Shown: positions 1 to 6,988, counted from the first letter of the stretch. The stretch is DNA of 12,739 bases from Syntrophobacter sp. SbD2 (GCA_900290385.1 OMSV01000023.1:1-12739); one strand, 5' to 3'. Numbers and translations: made by a program. Notes: generated by a model from the sequence alone, not told the origin.

Positions 1-40
1 TTTTCTTCCCATCTTTTTTGGTATCCATGTTTTTACTCAT
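1..40 (-). CDS. 5' end of an unidentified gene, cut by the window edge
   Basis: An ATG at 38-40 opens a minus-strand reading frame that runs off the left edge. The visible residues are MSKNMDTKKDGKK, a lysine-rich polar start with no signal peptide. A purine-rich Shine-Dalgarno-like AAGGGGAA lies about five bases upstream of this ATG, which favours it over the in-frame ATG four codons later. The gene has the same orientation as all others here and follows the 606-1028 gene after a gap of about 565 bp. Thirteen residues are too few to assign a family. Confidence 0.45.
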   Translation of the reverse strand, partial: MSKNMDTKKDGKK

Positions 41-123
41 GATGTTCCCCTTTGTTTTTCCAGAAGGAGTAGGGAGCCTCGATGGCTGACGCGGTGAGTT
101 CAAACCCGAGGCGGGAAAGGTAG

Positions 124-160
124 TCAATAGGTCTTATATGTCCTATTGGACTTATTGTCC
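124..160 (+). repeat. 9-bp periodic intergenic repeat, copy 1
   Basis: The stretch splits into 9-bp units AGGTCTTAT, ATGTCCTAT, TGGACTTAT and a partial TGTCC, fitting a loose consensus NNGNCYTAT. It matches the reverse complement of the copy at 486-528 over about 34 bp with few mismatches, and resembles the copy at 4302-4333. It lies between the left-edge gene and the 606-1028 gene. No function is assigned. Confidence 0.6.
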
Positions 161-485
161 GCTTTGTCACCGCGTCCCTGCACAAGGGCCCCCCGATTTT
201 CCTGCCGGGACGAAAGATCCTTCTTGGGGTCAAAAAAATTCCAGCCAAAAATCGGAATTGTAAACCACCGGTATCATCCGGTATTCCCGTACAAGTTTAT
301 ACTTCTGTCGCTCCGGTTACAAGCGAGATTGAAGGCGGGAAGGCGGAGTTTGATCGGGGAGAGGGCCGAACGGGATTTTGCGCTCGTAAGTAATTGATTG
401 TTTAAGCATTACCGGAGCGCACAAAAAAGATGTGGAGCTTGAGGCTAAGGTTTTGCGCGGAGATATAGCTCGGCATTATACAAAA

Positions 486-528
486 GCAGACAATAAGTCC
501 CCCAGGACCGATAAGACCTATTGTCTGC
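486..528 (-). repeat. 9-bp periodic intergenic repeat, copy 2, with 10-bp inverted ends
   Basis: Read on the plus strand the units are AAGTCCCCC, AGGACCGAT, AAGACCTAT and TGTCTGCAT. The ends form a perfect 10-bp inverted repeat, GCAGACAATA (486-495) against TATTGTCTGC (519-528), so the RNA could fold into a hairpin. It is the inverted counterpart of copy 1. It lies about 80 bp downstream of the stop codon of the 606-1028 gene and could act as a transcript-end structure, although no U-tract follows directly. Confidence 0.6.
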
Positions 529-605
529 ATCTCCCTCGTCAGTTTTTGTTCTCGCCGCGTCACGTTCCCGACTGTCTTCTGAGCCGCACGTTTGGCAATT
601 TCGCC

Positions 606-1028
606 CTAATCGGGAAATTTCAGGACGACTTCTTCCTGGGCGCCGTCGCTGTCGAGCTTCACTTCAAGCGTTACGCTGCTGTCGCGAATGCCGATCACAA
701 CCGCCGAGTTTCCTTTATCTGCTTCGATATGCGTAATTCCCTTCACCACATCGAAAACTTTGCGTCCTATCGACGCCGAGGGGCTGGGCAGTTCGGTTTT
801 ACGATATTTAGCTGTTACCGAGACGCCTCCTTCGGAGGTGCAGCGAAGAGAGATTTTTTCCGCATTTCTGTCAATTCCATGCAAAACGGCCAAGGCAATC
901 CATTTCAGGGCGCCATCCTCAGGATCATGCTCCTTGACCAGAGCGCCCATTTCACTGAGTGGGTCGGTTTCGGCGAAGCAATCGCAGTGTTCCTGGACCT
1001 TCATGTGCAGCGTGCGTTTATCCAGCAT
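606..1028 (-). CDS. Conserved-looking hypothetical protein, 140 aa
   Basis: I do not recognise the family. The start is the ATG at 1026-1028, because a strong Shine-Dalgarno sequence (AAGGAGG) sits just upstream; an upstream in-frame ATG at 1116-1118 would add 30 arginine-rich residues that read through intergenic DNA. The product is 140 residues, acidic and soluble, with no signal peptide or membrane segment. The N-terminal half (1-60) looks helical, with cysteines in EHCDCF at 14-18. The C-terminal half (about 60-140) has the alternating pattern of a beta-rich domain, ending VTLEVKLDSDGAQEEVVLKF. It lies 199 bp downstream of glyS on the same strand. A 204-residue open frame on the opposite strand is treated as a shadow because it lacks a ribosome binding site. 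Confidence 0.7.
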   Translation of the reverse strand: MLDKRTLHMKVQEHCDCFAETDPLSEMGALVKEHDPEDGALKWIALAVLHGIDRNAEKISLRCTSEGGVSVTAKYRKTELPSPSASIGRKVFDVVKGITHIEADKGNSAVVIGIRDSSVTLEVKLDSDGAQEEVVLKFPD

Positions 1029-1042
1029 TGTAAATCCCCTCC

Positions 1043-1221
1043 TTAAATAAAATCGCAAATAAAAAATATCGAACAGACAGCGGGGGCGGTGGAACCGCCA
1101 GCCAAATCCGCCACTCAAACCTTCCGTGGCGGCTCAGCCTCCCTGTGCGCCTCTGCGCATTCGGGACCTTCTGCGAAGCGCTGTCCGACATTGGTAAAGG
1201 TAAGTATTTGCGATCTTAAAT
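1043..1221. repeat. MITE-like segment with imperfect terminal inverted repeats
   Basis: The segment between glyS and the 606-1028 gene is bounded by inverted repeats TAAAATCGCAAATA (1048-1061) and TATTTGCGATCTTA (1205-1218), which pair at 13 of 14 positions. The hexamer TTAAAT occurs at both outer borders (1043-1048 and 1216-1221) in direct orientation, but it overlaps the inverted repeats, so it may not be a target duplication. The interior holds two GC-rich hairpins and a stretch resembling the CGCAGAGGCGCA type of dispersed intergenic sequence. There is no coding capacity for a transposase. Confidence 0.35.
1085..1132 (-). terminator. Tandem GC-rich hairpins after glyS
   Basis: In the glyS transcript direction there is first a hairpin with perfect 7-bp arms CCGCCAC/GTGGCGG (1126-1132 with 1108-1114), then a second with perfect 6-bp arms GGCGGT/ACCGCC and a 3-nt loop (1085-1099). 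A run of six T follows only about 20 nt later, so this is a weak candidate for a rho-independent terminator. It could equally be structured RNA that protects the glyS 3' end. Confidence 0.35.
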
Positions 1222-1227
1222 CTACAC

Positions 1228-3303
1228 TCAGGGGGTTTGAATTTTACGGAAATCCGCCACTCGGGCAAAAAGGTCCCGCGTTCGGGTGAGCAGAGCAAGC
1301 CTGTTTCGTCGAACCGAGTCGTCTTTGTCCATAACGAGCACGGTATCGAAAAAGGAATCGATCATGGGTTTAAGCCGGGCCATGGATTCGAGCGCTCCGG
1401 CAAAATCCGACCGGGCAAGCCGGCTGCCCACTTCGGCTTCGGCCTTCGCCAGTTCGTCGAACAGGGTTCCTTCGGCCGGGTTTTTGAAAAGTAAAGCGTC
1501 AACGGGCGCGGTCTCGGGCGCCTTTATGATGTTGGCCACCCTTTTAACTGCGGCCGCCAGGTCGCCGAAGTCAGGCCTTGCGGTAAAGAGGGAAAGCGCT
1601 TTGGTCCTTTGTACAGCTTCGAGCAGATCGTCTATGCCCACTGAGAGCGCCGCCTCGATCACGTCGGGGCTTGCCCCCTCATCGAGGGTTGCAAGGTAGT
1701 GCTGAAGGCGTCCTTCGAAAAAGGCCGATATGTCCCGTTTTACATTTTCCGCCGGCTGCGTGAGTTTACCGGAAAGCAGTGCGAGTGCCCTGTCTATGAT
1801 CTCTGCAAGTGAAATTCTAAGAGGTGTTTCCAGCACGATTCGAATGATTCCAAGCGTCTGGCGCCTCAGGGCAAACGGATCGGCCGTACCGGTTGGTAGC
1901 ATTCCGACCCCGAAGCAGGCGGCAATGGTGTCGATTTTGTCTGCGATGCTTATGAGCGAGCCTTCGATTCGCGATGGGACCGGCCCGCCCGACCGATTGG
2001 GCAGGTAGTGCTCGTAGATAGCCTCTGCAACTGCTTCCGGCTCGCCCTGGAGCCGCGCGTAAGTTCTTCCCATTATCCCCTGGAGTTCCGGAAACTCGCT
2101 CACCACGCCCGACACAAGATCGGCCTTGCAAAGCAAAGCTGCACGGCGAACCTCTGGCGCGAGATCCGGGGCAACCTTCTCAGCCAGCATTACGGCCAAC
2201 TCGCTGAAGCGCTCCATTTTTTCGTAGCTCGTTCCGATCTTCGAATGGAAAACGACCCCCTTTAGCTGTTCGACCCGGTTGTCGAGGGTCACCTTCTGAT
2301 CTTCCCGGTAATAGAAGCGGGCATCTTCGAGCCGCGCCCTCACTACTCTTGCGTTGCCGGCCTCCACCAGTGCGAAATCCCTTGGAACAGTGTTGGAAAT
2401 AGTCACGAAATATGGGAGCAGCACGCCGGCGCCGTCCGTCAGGGCAAAGTAGCGCTGGTGCTTCTTTATGACCGTAATCAACAGTTCGGGGGGAAGTTCG
2501 AGATACTTGTCCTCAAACCGCCCTACGAGAGGCTGGGGGAACTCGACCAGTTGTGTTATTTCATCCAGAAGCTCATCGTCTGCGAGGACTTTGCCGCCGA
2601 CCCCTGCGGCAGCCGTTGCAGCGCCCTGCCGAATGAGTTCACGCCGCTCGGCTATGTCGAGGATGACGCGGTTCTTCCTGAGGTTTTCGCGGTGGCCCTC
2701 GAGGTCATTGACCTCTATCCACACAGGACTCATGAAACGGTGGCCCATGGACTTTTTCCCGGAGCGCACGTGAGCGTATTCGCACTGTAGGACCTCTTGT
2801 GCGAACAGGGCCACGATCCATTGAATCGGCCTGGCAAACGTCACAGTGTAGGACGACCAGTGCATGGACTTGGGAAACGGAATTTTGGCGATAAAGTCCG
2901 GGAGCATTTTCTCCAGGATTTCTTTGGCCGCAAGACCGGCTTCCTCTCGAAAGACGCAAAGATACTCACCCTTGGGCGTCTGCTTTATTGTCAGGTCCCC
3001 GACACTTGCCCCCTGTCCTTTTGCAAAGCCTTCGGCAGCCTTCGTGGGCTTTCCTTGTGCATCGTATGCTGCGCTTTTGGGCGGCCCGATGACCTCGGTC
3101 CTCACAGCCTGCTGGCAATCTGCAACACCCGGCACATGCAACACAAGCCTGCGAGGCGTGCCGGTAACCGTGGGTTCACCGTGCGCTATGCGGTTATCAT
3201 CCAGAAACCGGACCATCCTCAAAGACATCGATTCCAGTGCAGGCACAATGTAGCCGGCCGGTATTTCTTCGGTTCCAATCTCTATGTACAGGGTCTTCGC
3301 CAT
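1228..3303 (-). CDS. glyS: Glycyl-tRNA synthetase, beta subunit
   Basis: This is the beta subunit of the bacterial alpha2beta2 glycyl-tRNA synthetase, which charges tRNA-Gly with glycine in the cytoplasm. The beta chain supplies tRNA recognition, including anticodon binding, while the alpha chain carries the aminoacylation site. At 691 residues it has the full family length. Typical motifs include LYIEIGTEEIPAGY (5-18), PFPKSMHW (142-149), RPIQWIVAL (158-166) and VIKKHQRYFAL (278-288). An ADKIDT segment with the following TGTADPFALRR lies in the C-terminal half, and the last hundred or so residues form a helical DALR-type anticodon-binding region. The ATG at 3303 has AAGGTGA upstream. It follows glyQ after a 100-bp gap on the same strand, the usual glyQS order. 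Confidence 0.97.
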   Translation of the reverse strand: MAKTLYIEIGTEEIPAGYIVPALESMSLRMVRFLDDNRIAHGEPTVTGTPRRLVLHVPGVADCQQAVRTEVIGPPKSAAYDAQGKPTKAAEGFAKGQGASVGDLTIKQTPKGEYLCVFREEAGLAAKEILEKMLPDFIAKIPFPKSMHWSSYTVTFARPIQWIVALFAQEVLQCEYAHVRSGKKSMGHRFMSPVWIEVNDLEGHRENLRKNRVILDIAERRELIRQGAATAAAGVGGKVLADDELLDEITQLVEFPQPLVGRFEDKYLELPPELLITVIKKHQRYFALTDGAGVLLPYFVTISNTVPRDFALVEAGNARVVRARLEDARFYYREDQKVTLDNRVEQLKGVVFHSKIGTSYEKMERFSELAVMLAEKVAPDLAPEVRRAALLCKADLVSGVVSEFPELQGIMGRTYARLQGEPEAVAEAIYEHYLPNRSGGPVPSRIEGSLISIADKIDTIAACFGVGMLPTGTADPFALRRQTLGIIRIVLETPLRISLAEIIDRALALLSGKLTQPAENVKRDISAFFEGRLQHYLATLDEGASPDVIEAALSVGIDDLLEAVQRTKALSLFTARPDFGDLAAAVKRVANIIKAPETAPVDALLFKNPAEGTLFDELAKAEAEVGSRLARSDFAGALESMARLKPMIDSFFDTVLVMDKDDSVRRNRLALLTRTRDLFARVADFRKIQTP

Positions 3304-3346
3304 CTGTTCACCTTAGAAACGGATTTAGGGATTGACTCATTCAGGC

Positions 3347-3383
3347 ATTGAGGAATTTGTTTTAATCTCAGGAATCCCTCAAT
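3347..3383. promoter_or_regulatory. Inverted repeat in the glyQ-glyS gap
   Basis: ATTGAGGAATT (3347-3357) and AATCCCTCAAT (3373-3383) pair at 10 of 11 positions around a 15-nt loop. The structure lies in the 100-bp gap between the glyQ stop and the glyS start, so the dicistronic mRNA would carry it. It could tune relative expression or stability of the two subunits. It is AT-rich with no following U-run, so it does not look like a standard terminator. Confidence 0.3.
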
Positions 3384-3403
3384 TCGCAATTCATTAATTC
3401 TCT

Positions 3404-4279
3404 TTAACGCCATTTATTCAACAGCGGAAATCCCATTTTCTCGCGTTGCGCGTAATAGGCGTGCGCCACGTTGCGCGCCATGTTCCTGACCCTGGCGATA
3501 TAGTTGGTCCTTTCGGTTACGCTGATCGCCCCGCGCGCATCGAGCAAATTGAACACGTGTGAGCATTTGAGCGTATAGTCGTAGCTGGGCAGGACCAGGC
3601 CGCGTTCGTTCAGGCGCAACGATTCAGCTTCGTACATGCCGAAGAGCTTGAGCAGCATGCCCACGTCCGCCTCTTCGAAATTATAATGGGACCATTCCAC
3701 CTCACCCTGGTGGTGCACGTCCCCATAAGTGACATTGCCGCTCCAGATGAGGTCGTAGACGGAGTTTACACCCTGCAGGTACATCGCGATTCTTTCCAGG
3801 CCGTAGGTAAGCTCCAGGCTGACCGGGCTGAGGGTGATGCCGCCGACCTGCTGAAAGTAGGTGAACTGCGTTATTTCCATGCCATCGAGCCAGACCTCCC
3901 AGCCCAGACCCGAGGCCCCCAGGGTTGGTGATTCCCAGTCATCCTCGACAAAGCGGATATCGTGATCCAGGGGGTCGACGCCAAAGCTCTTCAAGCTCTC
4001 CAGGTACACGCCCTGCGAATCGGCGGGAGAAGGCTTAAGAATCACCTGGTACTGGTAGTACTGCTGGAGCCGGTTCGGGTTTTCCCCATACCGGCCGTCG
4101 GTCGGCCGCCGGGACGGTTCGACGTAGGCCACATTGTACGGCTCCGGCCCGAGAACCCTCAAAAAGGTGGCGGGATTGAACGTACCCGCCCCGACTTCAA
4201 GGTCATAGGGCTGCTGGATCACGCATCCCCTGTCGGCCCAGAACTTGCCCAGGGCAACAATAAGTTCCTGGAATGTCAT
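3404..4279 (-). CDS. glyQ: Glycyl-tRNA synthetase, alpha subunit
   Basis: This is the catalytic alpha subunit of the heterotetrameric glycyl-tRNA synthetase, a class II enzyme that activates glycine with ATP and transfers it to tRNA-Gly. The 291 residues match the family length. Diagnostic segments are [20 protein letters not shown] near the N-terminus (13-32), [17 protein letters not shown] (54-70), [13 protein letters not shown] (110-122), the motif-2 region of the active site, and [10 protein letters not shown] (158-167), the class II motif 3 with its ATP-binding arginine. The ATG at 4279 has AGGGAG upstream. It sits 56 bp after rpiB and directly precedes glyS, so the three could share a transcript. 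The short rpiB-glyQ gap is mostly filled by a 9-bp periodic repeat. Confidence 0.97.
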   Translation of the reverse strand: MTFQELIVALGKFWADRGCVIQQPYDLEVGAGTFNPATFLRVLGPEPYNVAYVEPSRRPTDGRYGENPNRLQQYYQYQVILKPSPADSQGVYLESLKSFGVDPLDHDIRFVEDDWESPTLGASGLGWEVWLDGMEITQFTYFQQVGGITLSPVSLELTYGLERIAMYLQGVNSVYDLIWSGNVTYGDVHHQGEVEWSHYNFEEADVGMLLKLFGMYEAESLRLNERGLVLPSYDYTLKCSHVFNLLDARGAISVTERTNYIARVRNMARNVAHAYYAQREKMGFPLLNKWR

Positions 4280-4301
4280 TTTTGGATCTCCCTATGGAAA
4301 A

Positions 4302-4333
4302 ATACGTCCTATTGGTCCTACAAGACCTATAGG
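4302..4333 (-). repeat. 9-bp periodic intergenic repeat, copy 3
   Basis: On the plus strand it reads as units ACGTCCTAT, TGGTCCTAC and AAGACCTAT with a trailing AGG, the same 9-bp periodicity as the elements at 124-160 and 486-528. It fills most of the gap between the rpiB stop and the glyQ start and would lie in the glyQ leader RNA, about 23 bases upstream of the start codon. Confidence 0.55.
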
Positions 4334-4335
4334 CT

Positions 4336-4776
4336 TCATTCGGCCTCTGGGTTATCTATCAGGTCGATGCGCCTCTTATGGCGCCCGCCTTCGAAAGGTT
4401 CCTTTATCCACTCGCGCACTATTTCAAGGGCCAGGTCAACGCCGATAAAACGGGACCCAAGGCACAAAACGTTGCTGTCATTGTGGCGCCGGCTCATGCG
4501 CGCCTCGAACGGATCGTGTCCGCTCACGGCCCGCACTCCGGGGACCCTGTTGGCCGCTATGCACATCCCGGTTCCGCTGCCGCACACCAGGATGCCCCGG
4601 TCCGCTTGTCCACTCTCCACCGCGCGCGCAACTTGGAACCCATAGACCGGGTAATCGACCGAATCGGGACTGTTCGTGCCAACGTCCACTACCTCTATGC
4701 CCGCCTCTCTCAGAGAGGAAGCGACAAGCTCCTTCAATGCGAAACCGGCGTGATCCGCTCCGATGCAGACTTTCAT
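4336..4776 (-). CDS. rpiB: Ribose-5-phosphate isomerase B
   Basis: RpiB interconverts ribulose 5-phosphate and ribose 5-phosphate in the non-oxidative pentose phosphate pathway; the family (LacAB/RpiB) also acts on related sugar phosphates. The 146 residues match the family length. Visible signature elements are IGADHAGF at 5-12 (substrate-binding Asp8 and His9), SVDYPVYG at 39-46, the catalytic cysteine Cys65 in CGSGTGM (65-71), GVRAVSGHDPFEARMSRRHND (80-100) with the likely acid/base His98, and LCLGSRF (104-110). The start at 4776 is preceded by AGAGGTG. It lies upstream of glyQS on the same strand. In many anaerobes rpiB is the only ribose-5-phosphate isomerase; whether that holds here cannot be seen from this window. 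Confidence 0.96.
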   Translation of the reverse strand: MKVCIGADHAGFALKELVASSLREAGIEVVDVGTNSPDSVDYPVYGFQVARAVESGQADRGILVCGSGTGMCIAANRVPGVRAVSGHDPFEARMSRRHNDSNVLCLGSRFIGVDLALEIVREWIKEPFEGGRHKRRIDLIDNPEAE

Positions 4777-5203
4777 AAAAACACCTCTAAATCAGTAAAT
4801 AAAAGGCCCAAGGGGAGGCCCCTGCGACCGTATCCCCCTAATCCGCGCCCGAACTCTATATGAAAAACAATGGCGCGAAAACCAAAAAATCACATGCGCC
4901 GCAGAGAAAGCTTGTCCCCGCCCGGGGGCAAGAGGTGACATCTGCCCAAGCATTCTTATTTGGACCATTTTCCACCCCGAATCAAGCTTTTCCATTCTCA
5001 TCGGTAATTTATTGGTATTCCGGTGTACCTTTCGGAAGAGATTCTTTGTGCAAGTGATGTCTTCGGGACACTCGGAGGATGGGTCCTTTGACGAAAAAGG
5101 GGCTTGACGCAGCGTGAAACCGCAAAGGCCAAAACCGCACAGATAACGATTAATTTAACCGGCCTGCTGAGTCGCATAACTTCATAAACCTAAGCTCAAT
5201 GTT
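4777..5203. other. Intergenic stretch upstream of rpiB
   Basis: I see no convincing gene in these 427 bp; the open frames here lack ribosome binding sites and domains. Visible features are a GC-rich palindrome at 4911-4932, a small hairpin AGGGG-AGG-CCCCT near 4814, and a stretch around 5108-5140 (CAGCGTGAAACCGCAAAGG and following) that resembles the A/G-rich dispersed intergenic sequence also glimpsed near 1140-1180. The promoter for rpiB-glyQ-glyS most likely lies here, but I cannot place it firmly. Confidence 0.45.
4911..4932. promoter_or_regulatory. GC-rich palindrome upstream of rpiB
   Basis: CTTGTCCCCG and CGGGGGCAAG form 10-bp arms separated by two bases, with one position that would be a G-U pair in RNA. 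It lies about 135 bp upstream of the rpiB start. It could end transcription coming from the small membrane-protein gene upstream, or it could be an operator. No clear U-run follows on either strand. Confidence 0.35.
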
Positions 5204-5389
5204 TTACCCGTCGCCGGCTTTTTCCGGATTCTGCCGACGTTTCTTGGCCACGAACCAGACGTAATAGACAAGCAGAACAGGGAAGGCGGCGTAGGCCCCT
5301 ATAAAATCTCCCATATAAAGACATATCGTGCCATAAATAATGAGACCGGAAACAATTGCGAGCTGAATTATAGTCAGGGCCTTTTTCAC
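5204..5389 (-). CDS. Small two-helix membrane protein, 61 aa
   Basis: The frame starts with GTG at 5387-5389; a TGGAG Shine-Dalgarno-like sequence lies about six bases upstream and no in-frame ATG is nearby. The product begins MKKALTIIQLAIVSGLIIYG and has two hydrophobic segments, about residues 5-26 and 29-49, separated by a short turn containing a Gly-Asp. A strongly basic, polar C-terminal tail (AKKRRQNPEKAGDG) suggests that the C-terminus faces the cytoplasm. I do not recognise a family. It lies 441 bp downstream of dsrP on the same strand, behind a terminator-like hairpin, so it probably has its own promoter. A 90-residue overlapping frame on the same strand is treated as a shadow because its translation has no membrane or domain pattern. 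Confidence 0.6.
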   Translation of the reverse strand: MKKALTIIQLAIVSGLIIYGTICLYMGDFIGAYAAFPVLLVYYVWFVAKKRRQNPEKAGDG

Positions 5390-5497
5390 GTATGCTCCAC
5401 AAAAAGATCGTCTTACGAGAGACTATATTGAGAAAAGCGCATACCGGCAGCTCTCCCGCAAACTTCAAAATAACCGTATGCCTTATAGATCGAAGTT

Positions 5498-5538
5498 AAC
5501 CACGGCAGGATGCCTGAACCACCGGTAATCCGTGGTTC
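5498..5538 (-). promoter_or_regulatory. Overlapping inverted repeats, possible alternative hairpins
   Basis: AACCACGG (5498-5505) pairs perfectly with CCGTGGTT (5530-5537). GAACCAC (5516-5522) pairs perfectly with GTGGTTC (5532-5538). Both use the same right arm, so only one can form at a time, an arrangement reminiscent of attenuators. It lies about 110-150 bp upstream of the small membrane-protein gene. No function is shown. Confidence 0.3.
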
Positions 5539-5684
5539 AACCTGGGGGGGGGATTCTTCCACGTCGAAGAACATGCAAAATTGGCAGAAGTTCGAAATCT
5601 TGAAACGAACTGAGGCCGGTTTCGGCTTGGGGACGCTTAAGAGTCTGCGGCATTAGACGGAACCGCACCGGGCGCGCAAAAGGC

Positions 5685-5712
5685 AAAGCCCGCGCCGGGC
5701 GGCACGGGCTTT
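5685..5712 (-). terminator. Candidate terminator of the dsr operon
   Basis: AAAGCCCG (5685-5692) and CGGGCTTT (5705-5712) form perfect 8-bp arms around a 12-nt GC-rich loop that can pair further (GCC/GGC). In the minus direction the hairpin is followed by GCCTTTTGCG, a short T-run a few bases beyond the stem. It lies about 120 bp after the dsrP stop, where a terminator is expected. The weak U-tract makes it a moderate candidate. Confidence 0.5.
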
Positions 5713-5777
5713 CTGACCTGATTATCCATTATCTACTCATCCAACCGGAGGTGAGATTCACCCGGGATCAGGGCCTT

Positions 5778-5820
5778 GCGGAGCGTCGAGATCCGGGCTG
5801 GCGGTCCCACCATCCCAATA
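5778..5820 (+). repeat. GC-rich dispersed repeat, copy A
   Basis: It begins with GCGGAGCGTCGAGATC (5778-5793), found exactly, in inverted orientation, at 9964-9979. It ends with GTCCCACCATCCCAATA (5804-5820), matching the other copy at 13 of 17 positions, with all four differences being transitions. Its middle is shorter than that of copy B. It lies about 10 bp downstream of the dsrP stop. Confidence 0.6.
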
Positions 5821-5830
5821 CTGACACATT

Positions 5831-6988
5831 CTATGCCTCAACCTCTTCTTTGACCGAAATGGCAATTTTGTAGAGCACGGTCAGAACAAAAAAACCAGTT
5901 GCCCAGATCCCGAGCACGATCATTATCTCCGGGACGCTCGGCGAGTATTCGCGAACCTGGTCGAAGGGGTTTGGAATGAAACCGGCCACGATCAGCCCGA
6001 CGCCTTTTTCGATATACATGGAAAAGAAGACACAGGCTGCCGCGGTAAGAAGCATTTTTTCGTTCTTGCGCACATCCGGGTGGAGAAGCAGCACAACCGC
6101 GGCTACGGCCAGTATGGCAAAAAGCCACATAAACGGGACCAGATTGTGGTGACCTTCAAGGCCAACGAACAGGTACTTGAGCGCGTCCATATGGCTTGGA
6201 ATATTGCTGTAAAACGCCGAAAAGAACTCGAGGCCGACAAAGAAAACGCTTATCAGCATGGCGTAAGTCATGATCGTTGCCAGCTTGTCTATAGCTTCCT
6301 TTCCCGGATCGAACTTGGAGTATTTTTTCACCAGGTAGGAAAGCATGATCAAAAGCGCAGGACCCGAGCAAAAGGCCGAGGCAAGAAAGCGGGCGGCCAA
6401 GATGGCGGTCAGCCAGTACTCCCTTGCGGGCAGGCCTGCGTAGAGGAAGGCCGTGACCGTGTGAATGCTGACCGCCCAAGGGATCGAAATGTAGATGAGC
6501 GGCTTTACCCACTTGGGATAATGAGTCCCCTTGCGTTCCGCCTCGAGGACGTTCCAGCCGATGAGCAGGTTAAGCAGCAGGTAGCCGTTCAAAACGATCA
6601 TGTCCCAAAAAAGGACCGAATTGAGCGTCGGATAGAGCAAGACATTCAAAATGCGCATCGGCTTGCCAAGATCGACAAAGATAAACAGAAGACACATGGT
6701 GACCGAAGCTATGGCCAGAAACTCGCCCAGAATGGTGATTTTTCCGAACGCTTTCACGTCGTGCAGGTAATAGGGAAGCACGACCATGACCGCTGAGGCC
6801 GCGACTCCGACCAGGAAAGTAAACTGGGCGATGTAGAGTCCCCAGGACACGTCCCTGCTAAGGCCAGTGATCGTAAGACCCCGGTTCCACTGAGTGAGGT
6901 AAGCTGCAAAACCAAGCCCCATGAAGACGAGCAGGACCCCAAGCAGCTTTTTGTATCTTGTGCCTCCAGTAAGTGCTCTTTCAAGCAT
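5831..6988 (-). CDS. dsrP: DsrP, NrfD-type integral membrane subunit of the DsrMKJOP complex
   Basis: DsrP is a polytopic NrfD/PsrC-family protein thought to exchange electrons between the menaquinone pool and the periplasmic ferredoxin DsrO. The 385 residues match the family length. The protein is almost entirely hydrophobic, with about ten membrane segments. Visible landmarks are TGLSRDVSWGLYIAQFTFLVG (41-61), typical of the NrfD N-terminal region, FVDLGKPMR in the early part, a histidine in the SIHTVTAF membrane segment, GLEGHHNLVPF, and IEKGVGLIVAGFIPNPF near the C-terminus. The start at 6988 has an AGGGGTGGG purine stretch upstream. It is the last gene of the cluster, 98 bp after dsrO, and that gap is filled with heptamer repeats. 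Loss of translational coupling there sets it apart from dsrK-J-O. Confidence 0.95.
   Translation of the reverse strand: MLERALTGGTRYKKLLGVLLVFMGLGFAAYLTQWNRGLTITGLSRDVSWGLYIAQFTFLVGVAASAVMVVLPYYLHDVKAFGKITILGEFLAIASVTMCLLFIFVDLGKPMRILNVLLYPTLNSVLFWDMIVLNGYLLLNLLIGWNVLEAERKGTHYPKWVKPLIYISIPWAVSIHTVTAFLYAGLPAREYWLTAILAARFLASAFCSGPALLIMLSYLVKKYSKFDPGKEAIDKLATIMTYAMLISVFFVGLEFFSAFYSNIPSHMDALKYLFVGLEGHHNLVPFMWLFAILAVAAVVLLLHPDVRKNEKMLLTAAACVFFSMYIEKGVGLIVAGFIPNPFDQVREYSPSVPEIMIVLGIWATGFFVLTVLYKIAISVKEEVEA

Larger units (their letters stand above)
41..605. other. Gene-poor intergenic stretch
   Basis: These 565 bp hold no convincing gene. The short open frames on both strands lack ribosome binding sites and have translations with no recognisable domain. 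What can be seen are two copies of a 9-bp periodic repeat in opposite orientation (124-160 and 486-528) and a short inverted repeat, CGCTCCGGT near 310 against ACCGGAGCG near 411. I see no convincing promoter or RNA gene. Confidence 0.5.
5390..5830. other. Intergenic stretch downstream of dsrP
   Basis: No gene is seen in these 441 bp. They contain a GC-rich dispersed repeat just after the dsrP stop (5778-5820), a terminator-like hairpin (5685-5712), a G7 run near 5544-5550, and a set of overlapping inverted repeats (5498-5538) that could fold in two mutually exclusive ways upstream of the small membrane-protein gene. Confidence 0.5.

Noticed and set aside
33..248. 71-residue minus-strand frame near the left edge
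   Set aside because: It overlaps the better supported start at 38-40 in another frame, reads through the 9-bp repeat, and is arginine/proline-rich without a domain.
146..397. 83-residue plus-strand frame in the left intergenic region
   Set aside because: It starts inside a repeat element and has no ribosome binding site or recognisable domain.
432..1046. 204-residue open frame on the plus strand across the 606-1028 gene
   Set aside because: No ribosome binding site or domain is visible, and it would be the only plus-strand gene. The minus-strand frame has a strong AAGGAGG and matches the local gene direction.
4777..5203. Riboswitch or T-box leader before the rpiB-glyQ-glyS genes
   Set aside because: I could find no conserved T-box or glycine-riboswitch core; only unrelated hairpins and repeat-like sequence are visible.
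6080..6796. 238-residue open frame on the plus strand opposite dsrP
   Set aside because: It is antisense to a complete NrfD-type membrane protein; its highly charged, repetitive translation is what the complement of hydrophobic codons gives.
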